DNA from: an uncultured Desulfobacterium sp.
GTDB taxonomy: Bacteria; Desulfobacterota; Desulfobacteria; Desulfobacterales; Desulfobacteraceae
Reading direction: 5' to 3'
Assembly (NCBI GenBank): GCA_937124525.1
Contig: CAKZLA010000431.1
Span: 1-8,113, forward strand
DNA: 8,113 nt
Shown: in pieces, positions 1 through 6,724 of the stretch
Position numbering within the stretch: the first letter of the stretch is position 1
Layout: every line of letters starts with the position of its first letter
Notes under the pieces: generated by a model
Told to the model about the DNA's origin: nothing
The model's database searches: none
The model's input: only the letters and a program-made list of their open reading frames with translations
Program-made: the position numbers and the translations under genes

Positions 1-72
1 GGGGTTTAAGGTGTTGAGCATGTTGCATCACCCTGGGTTATTGAAAACTTACATTGGCCTAATCTAACATAT

Positions 73-92
73 TAAAATAATTTGTTATTTTA
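73..92. repeat. AT-only 8-bp inverted repeat
   Basis: TAAAATAA and TTATTTTA flank the loop TTTG, in the non-coding tail beyond the last gene. It could contribute to transcript ending in either direction, but has no GC pairs and may be chance. Apart from this repeat and the terminator candidate, bases 1-236 show nothing supportable. Confidence 0.3.
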
Positions 93-116
93 GTTGATTT
101 TGATAATTTATTTTTT

Positions 117-158
117 AAAAAAAGGACATGAGTATTGAAGGGCATTCCCATTTTTCAA
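117..158 (-). terminator. Weak terminator candidate after the last gene
   Basis: On the minus strand TTGAA pairs with TTCAA and an inner GGG pairs with CCC across a 4-base loop, with a 4-base bulge (135-158). A run of 7 T (117-123) follows about 11 bases later. The stem is short and the T-run is not adjacent, so efficiency would be poor. It is the only terminator-like structure seen between the last stop (237) and the window edge. Confidence 0.25.
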
Positions 159-236
159 GACATTTCAATTTCAGGCTGGCAAAATTTATGCTCATTTTTT
201 CCAGGTAAACACTTGTAGGCTTATCCTATATTTCCC

Positions 237-1634
237 CTATTCAAATCCACTGCTGAAAACAATTTGAAGGGTCTTGCCGGAAAGGGGTTTAAGCTTGTAG
301 TGGTATAAACCAGATGCCCCAAGACGTCCGTCAAGCCACTGAATTAACTCCTCCATGTGGCGATATCTCCTGGAATCCACTGTAAGGTCATAGCAGACGC
401 AGGAGGCAAGGCCGTCACATCGGTCATACAGCCGCTGGATGTCTGTCACGCCGGAATATTGTTTTAGCATGGGAAAAATTTTATTTTCAAATGTTTCCAG
501 ATAGTTGTAAAAGCAAATATCAAACATTCCCGGATAAGAAGCAGGGCCGGCCGTTTCAATAGCCTTACCAGCACCTGCTTTTTTTTCAAGCTTTTTTGCA
601 AATTCAGGTTGTGGTGTTGCCGGCGCTGGTAATTGAATCGGGTGCGGTTGTTTATTGCCCGTATCCTTCACTATGATTTGGGGCATCTTTGATGCAGCTG
701 CCCTCACGGCCTCCGCAGGTAGGGAGACATAAGCTTCCGTCTCTCTGCCCGGCACATACTTTCCATCCTTTTTGTATTTTGCGCTCACCCACACCTGAAA
801 AAGCCAGCTATGCACCGGATGAACCTTTGCCAGAACTGTTATGTTGGCCTTGGCAGGATCATCGGTGACCATCACCTCCCTGTACCGGGCAAGATAGTTG
901 GCCATTAGTCCAAAGGCATTTTCAAAATAATTGATATTGCCGGGATTCTCTTTCTTCACATATACAATGGTTTCATCCCGCTCCATGGTATTGAAAAGAC
1001 AACTCAGATTCCTTGAAAGATACGCGGCCAGAAGATCTGCCTGTCGATCGTTAAAAGGAAGGGGGCGAAGCCCCAGCAGATATTCATCAGGATGTCGCTC
1101 TTCAAGAGCTTTTTTATGCATGGGGGAGGGTTTCCCCTGCCATGAAATCCCAAAGCCTGTCACCCATCTTTTCTCGGCAATATCAAGAGCCCTGATCTTG
1201 ACATTGAGTTTTCCATTGACGCTTGAGATGGAGGTATCTATGCCCACATAGTATTTCTCTTTCATGGATTCATTGCAGGATACCTCCTTCAGGCTGGTAT
1301 GATGTTCCCACGGCTTGGTGGAGGGACGCCACACCAGGCCCACCCCTGGTTTTGTCAGAAGTCCGTCGATCATCTCTTCGCGTAGCTGCAACGTCAATGC
1401 ATCAATCTGGGCTTCAACATTGTCCCTGTCCATGCCCACCAAAAGAAACGGCTCTCCTTTGAAAAGAGGATTGTCTCCCAGCTCTTTGATCAAATAAGGC
1501 ACAGCCACACAATCCACCCAATCTTCCAGGCTCATCTGTTTTTCCACATGGCTGTTGGTGGGTTTAGGTACCGTGGCGCACCCGGAAACCACCAGGCAAG
1601 AGATAAAGATCGCTGTCATCATTTTTTCCAACAT
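237..1634 (-). CDS. Large lipoprotein, possible CsgG/LpoB-type domain plus C-terminal alpha/beta domain
   Basis: A 465-residue protein from the ATG at 1632-1634, chosen because GGAG lies 6 bases upstream. An in-frame ATG at 1646 has a poorer site. The signal ends in the lipobox LVVSGC (Cys19), and the next residues (A, T) suggest outer-membrane sorting. Residues about 60-165 (FLLVGMDRD, DALTLQLREEMIDGLL, GLVWRPS, then YYVGIDTSI and LNVKIRALDIAEKRWV) follow the pattern of CsgG/LpoB/FlgO-like lipoproteins: a nucleotide-binding-like fold made of strands and a long helix. This is tentative. A second alpha/beta region covers about 200-310, then a Pro/Ala-rich linker (328-368), then a compact alpha/beta domain (370-465) with three clustered cysteines. 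It follows the transglycosylase gene by 159 bases and is probably the outer-membrane end of the system. Confidence 0.8.
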   Translation of the reverse strand: MLEKMMTAIFISCLVVSGCATVPKPTNSHVEKQMSLEDWVDCVAVPYLIKELGDNPLFKGEPFLLVGMDRDNVEAQIDALTLQLREEMIDGLLTKPGVGLVWRPSTKPWEHHTSLKEVSCNESMKEKYYVGIDTSISSVNGKLNVKIRALDIAEKRWVTGFGISWQGKPSPMHKKALEERHPDEYLLGLRPLPFNDRQADLLAAYLSRNLSCLFNTMERDETIVYVKKENPGNINYFENAFGLMANYLARYREVMVTDDPAKANITVLAKVHPVHSWLFQVWVSAKYKKDGKYVPGRETEAYVSLPAEAVRAAASKMPQIIVKDTGNKQPHPIQLPAPATPQPEFAKKLEKKAGAGKAIETAGPASYPGMFDICFYNYLETFENKIFPMLKQYSGVTDIQRLYDRCDGLASCVCYDLTVDSRRYRHMEELIQWLDGRLGASGLYHYKLKPLSGKTLQIVFSSGFE

Positions 1635-1640
1635 GATAAA

Positions 1641-1644
1641 CTCC
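1641..1644 (-). promoter_or_regulatory. Shine-Dalgarno that decides the start at 1634
   Basis: GGAG on the minus strand, 6 bases before the ATG at 1632-1634. It lies within the first codons of the longer reading (ATG at 1646), arguing for the shorter protein, which also has a more typical lipoprotein signal length. Confidence 0.6.
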
Positions 1645-1793
1645 ATTTGCCCGTAAATCGTAAGCCCTCACTGTCCGTACGGTATGTGCCGTTTTTAATT
1701 TTCGTAGGGCACTCCATGTAACGGTAAATCAGAAGGCTCATGACTGAAGGGCTTTATTTGATATAGTGTCATTGACCGATTACCCCATTTACG

Positions 1794-2627
1794 CTACTGA
1801 AAGGTCTGGCTGACATCCAGGTAATACCCCAATTTTTTCATACGCTTGATACTGCTTGTTTTTTCTTTTTGCGTATCAAACAGCAAAACAATATATGTCT
1901 CCCCCAATGTGGTTCTAAACCAGTCCAGGCGAACTTCCGGAGCATTTTCTTCAAAATAATTAAAAAAATTTCTGGCAAGCAATGGATTATGGAAAAGAAT
2001 AACCGGAATTTTATTGCCTGGCTTGTATTTGGTTCGTCTGGGTTTCCCTGCCACTCCCGGTGTGGCCCCTTTCAATACCTGCTGAAGATGATGATAAACA
2101 TACCCACTGTACCAGTTGGCGCCCTGGGGAATGTCGCCAGCTGCCATTTCTCTGGAAATACGACCCGGTCCATAATTATAAGCTGCAACGGCAAGGTGAA
2201 CATCACCATCATAACGGTCCATCAGCATTTTAATGTATCTGGCACCGGCCATGATATTTTTACAGGGATCATACAGTTCTTTAATGGAATTAAAGCCCAG
2301 ATCTCCGGCGGTTCCGGGCCACTGAATCTGCATGATACCATAGCACGACGCCGAAGATTTGGCCTTGGGGTTGAAATCCGATTCTCCCCGTGCAAGGGCC
2401 AGCAGCAGAGTCAAGGGGACATCGCATTTTTGGGCCGCCTGCCTGAAGCAATGCTCATAGGGATATATCTTTGACGGTTCAAGATCTGTATCATTGTTCA
2501 GATATGCTTTCCAGGTGGCGCCATAATCCAGGGCCGGGATTTTCATCTTTGCCCCATGGACATCATTGTGTAAAAAAAGAGTGCCAGACATTACAATAAC
2601 AGCCATTATACAGGTCAAATATCTCAT
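1794..2627 (-). CDS. Periplasmic lytic transglycosylase (SLT family) with SPOR-like C-terminal domain
   Basis: A 277-residue protein with a Sec-type signal at the N-terminus (hydrophobic 4-19, likely cleavage near 25). Residues about 60-185 form a lysozyme-like SLT domain. ALARGESDFNP holds catalytic Glu82, followed by the GIMQ motif (97-100) and AYNYGPG (149-155), all classic for family 1 lytic transglycosylases, which cleave the MurNAc-GlcNAc bond of peptidoglycan and leave an anhydro-MurNAc end. Residues 206-273 form an added domain with beta-alpha-beta-beta-alpha-beta order: IPVILF, helix with ARNFFNYF, VRLDWFR, TYIVLLFD, helix, YYLDV. It resembles SPOR peptidoglycan-binding domains and the tail of the protein at 5995-6711. 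AAAGGA precedes the ATG. Such enzymes often open the wall for envelope-spanning machines, which fits the neighbouring channel genes. Confidence 0.9.
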   Translation of the reverse strand: MRYLTCIMAVIVMSGTLFLHNDVHGAKMKIPALDYGATWKAYLNNDTDLEPSKIYPYEHCFRQAAQKCDVPLTLLLALARGESDFNPKAKSSASCYGIMQIQWPGTAGDLGFNSIKELYDPCKNIMAGARYIKMLMDRYDGDVHLAVAAYNYGPGRISREMAAGDIPQGANWYSGYVYHHLQQVLKGATPGVAGKPRRTKYKPGNKIPVILFHNPLLARNFFNYFEENAPEVRLDWFRTTLGETYIVLLFDTQKEKTSSIKRMKKLGYYLDVSQTFQ

Positions 2628-2666
2628 ATTAATTTCCTTTGCAGAAGCCCAACAAACCAGGGAATT

Positions 2667-2684
2667 GCAGATAACAATATCTGC
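2667..2684. repeat. Perfect 7-bp hairpin between stator-like gene and transglycosylase gene
   Basis: GCAGATA, a 4-base loop, then TATCTGC, lying 18 bases after the stop at 2703 and 39 bases before the transglycosylase start. On the minus strand no U-run follows it, so it is unlikely to terminate transcription fully. An mRNA processing or stability element that sets the level of the last two genes is one possibility. Confidence 0.45.
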
Positions 2685-2702
2685 CGTTTTGTAGAAGTCC
2701 TG

Positions 2703-3809
2703 TTATTCAAGAAAGACCTCTCCCTTTCCAAGTATGATAAGGTCTCCGCCTTTTTTCCCTCTCATGAGCGCACCTATCTGGCTTGAAATATCCGAAGACA
2801 ATTCCACGCCATAGGTCACATTTCCGGTGCCGAATGCCGCCACAACAAGCTTGCCTGCCCTTATTATTTTATCGGGGACGGTGCGGCGATTCATCTCATA
2901 TATTGTTTCAGGTGATGGAGATGGCAGGAATGAGACCCGTCCTGAAGGCCCAACCTTCAACTGCCAGCACCTGCCTCCGGAAAGTAGATATAACCTTACC
3001 TTACTTCCCTGTTGCAAAAGTTGTAAAAGGACCTCATTGGAATCAAATCCAAGGGTGAAGCCCTCTTTGTCATCCAATTTTGTTGAAGTGTCTTCTTGAG
3101 CGTTTTTCGTTTCAGCTTTCATCTCTGCAGATTCAGATGGTTCACTTATTTTCCTCGGTTTTTCCTTTTCTGGTTCATAAGATTTAAACCCCTTATTGGC
3201 ATTCAATTTATCCTGTGCAGAACCAAGCCGGCTTAATGTTTGTTTGGCCTCTTTTAAATCGGCATCCATTGCGTCCAGGGCTGCCCGCCCCTTATCAACA
3301 AAAGCATCTATCTTAGAAAGAGCCATTCGCCGCTCCACCAGGGCCTTTTCCGCCTTTTCCGCCATGGCTCGAAACTGCTTTTCTTTTTTCATGGTCAGCT
3401 GCACATTAGCATTGATGTCGGAGAGCGCCTGTCGTACTTCTGTCATGGCCTCAACTCTTTTTTGGGTAGCCATGTCCAGTTGCTCAATTCGGTCCTGCTG
3501 AGCGGTAATTCGGGCAGCCAGCTGCTGCATCTCTCTTTTTTTAAAAATGATGGTATTTTTCAAAACCATCAATGACTGTTTTAATTGATCCGCTTTTTTC
3601 CTGAGCGATTCAATATCTTTTTGGATCATCTCCCGTGTTGTTATTTTGGGACGGTTCTCTTCTCCGCTCATGGGAAGGGACTGTACCAGGGAAAACACGA
3701 TCATCAGGCACATGCAGATGATGGCCAGAAACCGCATTACATCGGTCTGCAGGGCTTCAACCTCATCACTGGCCATGCTCCGACGCTGTCTTACACCGCT
3801 GTGTATCAT
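2703..3809 (-). CDS. MotB/TolR/ExbD-like stator partner with long coiled coil and atypical C-terminus
   Basis: A 368-residue protein overlapping the channel gene by 4 bases. A short cytoplasmic N-tail leads to one transmembrane helix (24-45). Asp23 lies at its entrance (LQTDVMRFLAIICMCL), where TolR, ExbD and MotB carry their ion-binding Asp. Residues about 58-203 form a long, charged, heptad-like coiled coil without proline. A charged, low-complexity linker follows (about 206-247). The last 120 residues are predicted beta-rich, ending in YGVELSSDISSQI and DLIILGKGEVFL, slightly reminiscent of the ExbD/TolR periplasmic module. The NxxLSxxRAxxV peptidoglycan-binding signature of MotB/OmpA is absent. 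Inferred role: a rod that transmits motion from the channel to a periplasmic or outer-membrane partner. An internal ATG at residue 12 is an alternative start, but the ATGA overlap favours the first. Confidence 0.75.
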   Translation of the reverse strand: MIHSGVRQRRSMASDEVEALQTDVMRFLAIICMCLMIVFSLVQSLPMSGEENRPKITTREMIQKDIESLRKKADQLKQSLMVLKNTIIFKKREMQQLAARITAQQDRIEQLDMATQKRVEAMTEVRQALSDINANVQLTMKKEKQFRAMAEKAEKALVERRMALSKIDAFVDKGRAALDAMDADLKEAKQTLSRLGSAQDKLNANKGFKSYEPEKEKPRKISEPSESAEMKAETKNAQEDTSTKLDDKEGFTLGFDSNEVLLQLLQQGSKVRLYLLSGGRCWQLKVGPSGRVSFLPSPSPETIYEMNRRTVPDKIIRAGKLVVAAFGTGNVTYGVELSSDISSQIGALMRGKKGGDLIILGKGEVFLE

Positions 3810-4462
3810 GGAACAGATGCCTCCGTTCTGTTGTTTTCAAGCAAAGAAGCAATACGATCCAGCCGGTCAAGGAGTGCTTGATGCTGGATTAACTGTTCAC
3901 CATCAAAAAAGGCATTGAGTTGGGGACCGGCGGTCCATGCCTTAATCATGCGCATGAAATATCCGCCGATCCCCCCCACAATGGTGGTGGAAAGGGAAAG
4001 GAGGATCCCTCCGTCCACCAGTTGGGTTAAAATACTGAAAGCGCCCTTACGGGCAGCCGTCTCTGCATCCATACTACCCAGGGAAACCAGCAGGGCGTTT
4101 CTCATGCCGATGGCAGTCCAGATGACACCAATGCCAAAAAAAATAGAGATTAACAGATCAATTTTTTCTTCCACTGCGCCTATTTCTCTGGCAGAGACCG
4201 TCGGCTCCCTGCCCAGAAGCCGAACCAGTTTAAGAATGTAAAAAACATATCCCACTGCAATCATGACAAAGGGAATAATGGAAAACCCCAGGTTCCCATG
4301 GCACCATTGAAGCATGGACACCAGAGAGAGCCCCCTTGAAGAACTGACAATGATAACGCCGGAAATATTAAGGGCATATAAAACAATTGCGGAACAGATC
4401 ATCCCCGCCAGTGCTCCTTTCATATATCCGCCAGAGCCTGTGCTATCTTTTCCTCCTTTCAT
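3806..4462 (-). CDS. MotA/TolQ/ExbB-like proton-channel subunit
   Basis: A 218-residue inner-membrane protein with four hydrophobic helices at about 16-40, 58-80, 102-127 and 147-171, and a short cytoplasmic tail predicted helical (188-210). Helix 3 carries FFGIGVIWTAIGM, matching the G.LGTV.G(M/I) signature of the TolQ/ExbB/MotA family. Helix 4 carries LLSLSTTIVGGIGGYF, matching the AL..T..GL segment whose Thr lines the ion path. These proteins form a pentamer around two partner helices and convert ion flow into motion. A GGGG ribosome site lies 5 bases upstream of the ATG. The stop overlaps the next gene by ATGA (3806-3809), the usual arrangement for such channel/partner pairs, which need balanced expression. 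The family call is firm, but the subfamily (Tol, Exb, Mot or Zor) cannot be assigned by eye. Confidence 0.8.
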   Translation of the reverse strand: MKGGKDSTGSGGYMKGALAGMICSAIVLYALNISGVIIVSSSRGLSLVSMLQWCHGNLGFSIIPFVMIAVGYVFYILKLVRLLGREPTVSAREIGAVEEKIDLLISIFFGIGVIWTAIGMRNALLVSLGSMDAETAARKGAFSILTQLVDGGILLSLSTTIVGGIGGYFMRMIKAWTAGPQLNAFFDGEQLIQHQALLDRLDRIASLLENNRTEASVP

Positions 4463-4476
4463 GAAATCCCCTTTGT

Positions 4477-5046
4477 TTACTCTGCTGCACAGGCACTGCA
4501 GGTGGCTCCCAGGATTACTTCAATTTTATCAAAATCATCGCTTGCCTTGGCATAGGTGGATTTGTCTCCACACGCTTTGATAAGCCCCAGCTCTTTGTCT
4601 TTGAGTTCGTTTCGACAGTTTGCCAACAAGGTTTTCAAATCGTTGCAGTGGCTGCAGATCTGATAGGTGTCCGGCAATGAGACAAACCGATGGGCAAAAT
4701 ATCGCGTGTAATACTCTTCCGCCTGAACCTTGCTGATAATACCTTCTTCCTTTGCCCACAGGAGAAAACCACTGAACAGTTCTTTGTTTTTCATATCCGG
4801 AGCCCCGTTACATATATTGAGAAGACTTGATAATACCGGATCAAATTTATACCGACATGATGGAGTGGACAGGGTAGATTGAGCGGTTGCAAAGGCCTGG
4901 TCCACAAGATAGCCCGAGGGGAGAGGACAATTTTCAACAACTCTTGGGGGTGCAGGTGCTTTCCGGGAAACACATCCCACAGAAATAAGGGAAATGGCCA
5001 TGACCAGCATTATTATTTTAGAAAATCCGGTGAGGGTCTGTTTCAT
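4477..5046 (-). CDS. Cysteine-rich lipoprotein of unknown function
   Basis: A 189-residue protein with a strong ribosome site (AAGGAG, 7 bases from the ATG). A type II signal peptide ends in the lipobox LISVGC, with Cys25 as the lipidated residue. The residues after it (V, S) carry no Asp retention signal, which under enterobacterial Lol rules suggests the outer membrane. The mature part has nine further cysteines (40, 64, 79, 131, 134, 144, 159, 183, 186), including two CxxC motifs (131-134 and 183-186), the last three residues from the end. In the periplasm these more likely form disulfides than a metal site, but CxxC pairs could bind metal, haem-free iron or be redox-active. It has no CxxCH haem motif. 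It is 14 bases upstream of the channel gene, so it is probably part of the same complex. I recognise no family. Confidence 0.8.
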   Translation of the reverse strand: MKQTLTGFSKIIMLVMAISLISVGCVSRKAPAPPRVVENCPLPSGYLVDQAFATAQSTLSTPSCRYKFDPVLSSLLNICNGAPDMKNKELFSGFLLWAKEEGIISKVQAEEYYTRYFAHRFVSLPDTYQICSHCNDLKTLLANCRNELKDKELGLIKACGDKSTYAKASDDFDKIEVILGATCSACAAE

Positions 5047-5100
5047 TTTTTTCTCCTTTTTTTAAAATCTCAAATATTGAGGGATGCGTGAATTAAAGAT

Positions 5101-5121
5101 TTTTTGTATGCATTACAAAAA
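5101..5121. repeat. Perfect 8-bp inverted repeat in the 126-base intergenic gap
   Basis: TTTTTGTA and TACAAAAA flank a 5-base spacer (TGCAT). The element sits about 55 bases upstream of the cysteine-rich lipoprotein gene, in the largest gap in the middle of the cluster. It could be an operator or part of an internal promoter region for the lipoprotein, channel and transglycosylase genes, but AT-rich repeats of this size can arise by chance. Confidence 0.35.
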
Positions 5122-5140
5122 TATGGCCCAAGAAGACATC

Positions 5141-5171
5141 GCTGATTCACCACGGCATGTGTGAGTTCAGC
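5141..5171 (-). repeat. Imperfect stem-loop just after the secreted helical protein gene
   Basis: On the minus strand GCTGA pairs with TCAGC and, after a small internal loop, TCAC pairs with GTGA, leaving a loop of about 10 bases. It starts two bases after the stop codon at 5173. No U-tract follows directly, so it is more likely an mRNA 3'-end or processing structure than a full intrinsic terminator. Confidence 0.4.
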
Positions 5172-5172
5172 A

Positions 5173-5967
5173 TCAATCCATCTCAAGGGGACTCCGGAAT
5201 CCCTCCAACTCCCCGCCACTACCGGCTACAGGAAGGGCACCTTCCTCTTCCATCTCACCAAAAACCACTGCTTTAACCGCATCAACCGTATCTAACATTT
5301 GGGGTGTCAGCGTACCGTACATCTGTCCCAGCTTGATCATAGTTTCCTGTTGCGCAATTTCCGCTTCCATCAGGCCGATCATGTTGAGCACTTCGCCGCT
5401 GTCCAGATAGATCTCCGCCGCCAGGGTGGCCAGCGTATTATTACTGCCCCGGCTGATCATTGCATGGTATTGGGCAAATCGGCTGGAGAGAGAATATTTC
5501 CCCTTGAACACTTTAGGTTTTCCATTGCTGCCAAGAAGGCGCTGAATGTCTGCAGGAGAGGTCTTTTTACCCACTTCTTTTCTGAGATTTTTTTCGATAC
5601 CTTTATTGGTGGCGGTGATGGATTGTTTCATTTCCGGGAGATTTTCCTTCATAATGGTCAAAATTTCCATATAGTGATCACCCATCTGTTTTGCAAGTTC
5701 ATCGCAACCGGGCTCGCTTGAACCATCACATCCCGTCTGATCATAAAGCCTTTTCTGTGCATCAAGCTTCTGAATGGTGCCTTTCAGGCTCTTCTCCATC
5801 TTTTTGGCCACGGTTCCGGTGTTGCTCAATTGCTCGGTAACATCACTGGGGAAAAGGTTCAAAGTCGGTTTAGATGCTGCAGCAGCCGGAGTTAAGGTAA
5901 ATACCACCCCCAAAAGGGTAAACACACAGATTATCTGAATTGAACGAAACATATTATTTCTTTCCAT
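5173..5967 (-). CDS. Secreted, mostly helical hypothetical protein
   Basis: A 264-residue protein with a Sec signal peptide: basic start, hydrophobic core at about 9-26 and an Ala-rich cleavage region near residues 28-32, so the mature protein is probably periplasmic. The start has an AAGGAAGG ribosome site just upstream. The mature chain is predicted almost wholly helical, with likely coiled-coil stretches at about 50-75, 92-132 and 178-236, broken by a basic segment around 134-163. It has two cysteines, Cys80 and Cys88, which could form a small disulfide loop. The tail (246-264) is Gly/Ser/Glu-rich and probably disordered. I recognise no family. It lies between the SPOR-like membrane protein (27 bases upstream) and the cysteine-rich lipoprotein (126 bases downstream). 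A structural or scaffold role in the periplasm is a plausible inference. Confidence 0.75.
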   Translation of the reverse strand: MERNNMFRSIQIICVFTLLGVVFTLTPAAAASKPTLNLFPSDVTEQLSNTGTVAKKMEKSLKGTIQKLDAQKRLYDQTGCDGSSEPGCDELAKQMGDHYMEILTIMKENLPEMKQSITATNKGIEKNLRKEVGKKTSPADIQRLLGSNGKPKVFKGKYSLSSRFAQYHAMISRGSNNTLATLAAEIYLDSGEVLNMIGLMEAEIAQQETMIKLGQMYGTLTPQMLDTVDAVKAVVFGEMEEEGALPVAGSGGELEGFRSPLEMD

Positions 5968-5994
5968 TTTTACCTTCCTTAAATTTAATTGCGG

Positions 5995-6711
5995 TTAAAA
6001 GGTGATACCTGTATTTTTAATTTGTTCTGCCTTGACAAGTTTGTCTGCCTCATCTTTATAAAGGTAATAGACTTGATAATTGCCCGTTCCAATTTTATCC
6101 ACCAGGCAATTTACATTGCTGCCGGACGTAATATGGGCTGCAAAGTTTTTTGCCTTGGATTCCAGGAAAAAGGGTTTCCAGAAAAAAAATTTTCCCTCTC
6201 CGTCTGTAGTTTCGGCATCTTTTTTCTCAAAGATATTGGTCGCTGTATCCATATCTGATACAGGCTCCGTTATTTTAGACTCATCCAGGATGGTGTCGCT
6301 TTGATTTTCCTGCAATGCACTGTTTTCTGACGAGTCCGAGTCAATCCCTTCAGGCGATGAACGATCCACCACCGCCCATGACACATTATTTTGCTCCTGG
6401 ATGTTCTTTTTATTTGTTTTGCCGTCCCCATCTGCTGTCACTGCATCCCCATCAATTTGCGTTTCAACGGCGTTTTGAGGAAATGAGACATCTTTCTCCA
6501 TGGAATCGTTCTTGCTCGTGGAGTCATCCTTGTTTTGTAAATTTGTTTTCTGCGCGGCTTCTTTTTTTTCTTCCAGCGATGTTGCCAGGAATGCATTGTT
6601 ACTCAATTGCCCATCATGAAGAAGTCTTTCACGGATATCCGGAAAAAGATACCAGACCAATACAACCAGTATAATTCCTGCCAGGAATCCTGCAGCAAAT
6701 TTGATATTCAT
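5995..6711 (-). CDS. Membrane-anchored protein with acidic linker and SPOR-like C-terminal domain
   Basis: A 238-residue protein if translation starts at the ATG at 6709-6711. This start is preferred because AAGGAG precedes it by 7 bases. An in-frame ATG at 6825 would add 38 basic residues but lacks a good ribosome site. Residues 4-23 form one transmembrane helix. Residues about 35-170 are a low-complexity linker rich in Asp, Glu, Ser, Asn and Lys, probably a flexible periplasmic tether. The last 65 residues (about 173-238) have a beta-alpha-beta-beta-alpha-beta pattern: FFFWKPFF, a helix with AKNFAAHI, VNCLVDKI, YQVYYLY, a helix, then GITF. That resembles the SPOR fold, which in characterised proteins binds denuded peptidoglycan glycans. 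The SPOR assignment comes from pattern only. The gene ends 27 bases before the next gene, so co-transcription is likely. Confidence 0.8.
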   Translation of the reverse strand: MNIKFAAGFLAGIILVVLVWYLFPDIRERLLHDGQLSNNAFLATSLEEKKEAAQKTNLQNKDDSTSKNDSMEKDVSFPQNAVETQIDGDAVTADGDGKTNKKNIQEQNNVSWAVVDRSSPEGIDSDSSENSALQENQSDTILDESKITEPVSDMDTATNIFEKKDAETTDGEGKFFFWKPFFLESKAKNFAAHITSGSNVNCLVDKIGTGNYQVYYLYKDEADKLVKAEQIKNTGITF

Positions 6712-6718
6712 TAAGGCT

Positions 6719-6724
6719 CTCCTT
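6719..6724 (-). promoter_or_regulatory. Shine-Dalgarno that decides the start at 6711
   Basis: On the minus strand AAGGAG lies 7 bases upstream of the ATG at 6709-6711. The longer in-frame starts at 6825 and 6792 have no comparable site, so the shorter protein, with its membrane helix right at the N-terminus, is preferred. Confidence 0.7.

Noticed and set aside
1..28. Minus-strand ATG at 26-28 open to the window edge as the start of a further gene
   Set aside because: Only nine codons are visible and the AGGG before it is too close to the ATG for a normal ribosome site.
1675..1712. Short dyads (CCGTACGG; ACGG/CCGT; GTGCC/GGCAC) upstream of the large lipoprotein gene
   Set aside because: Stems are only 4-5 bp with mutually exclusive pairings. 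The T-rich tract after ACGG/CCGT faces the plus strand, where there is no gene, so no terminator or operator is called.
1869..2474. 201-codon plus-strand open frame inside the transglycosylase gene
   Set aside because: It is antisense to a gene with clear catalytic motifs, gives a protein without family features and has no credible ribosome site. The other plus-strand frames (for example 931-1251, 3196-3501, 3915-4241 and 5299-5721) are the same kind of shadow.
2703..4462. Identification as the ZorAB pair of a Zorya defence system
   Set aside because: The partner lacks the OmpA-type domain of ZorB, the channel protein lacks the long cytoplasmic tail expected for ZorA, and no ZorC/ZorD/ZorE-like helicase or nuclease is present in the window.
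2703..4462. Identification as canonical Tol-Pal, ExbB-ExbD or flagellar MotAB
   Set aside because: No TolA, TolB, Pal, TonB, receptor or flagellar gene is adjacent, and the long coiled coil and C-terminus of the partner do not fit TolR, ExbD or MotB lengths and motifs. Only the superfamily is claimed.
4535..4759. Alternative minus-strand frame inside the cysteine-rich lipoprotein gene
   Set aside because: It lies wholly within a gene that has a strong ribosome site and a textbook lipobox; the alternative product has neither.
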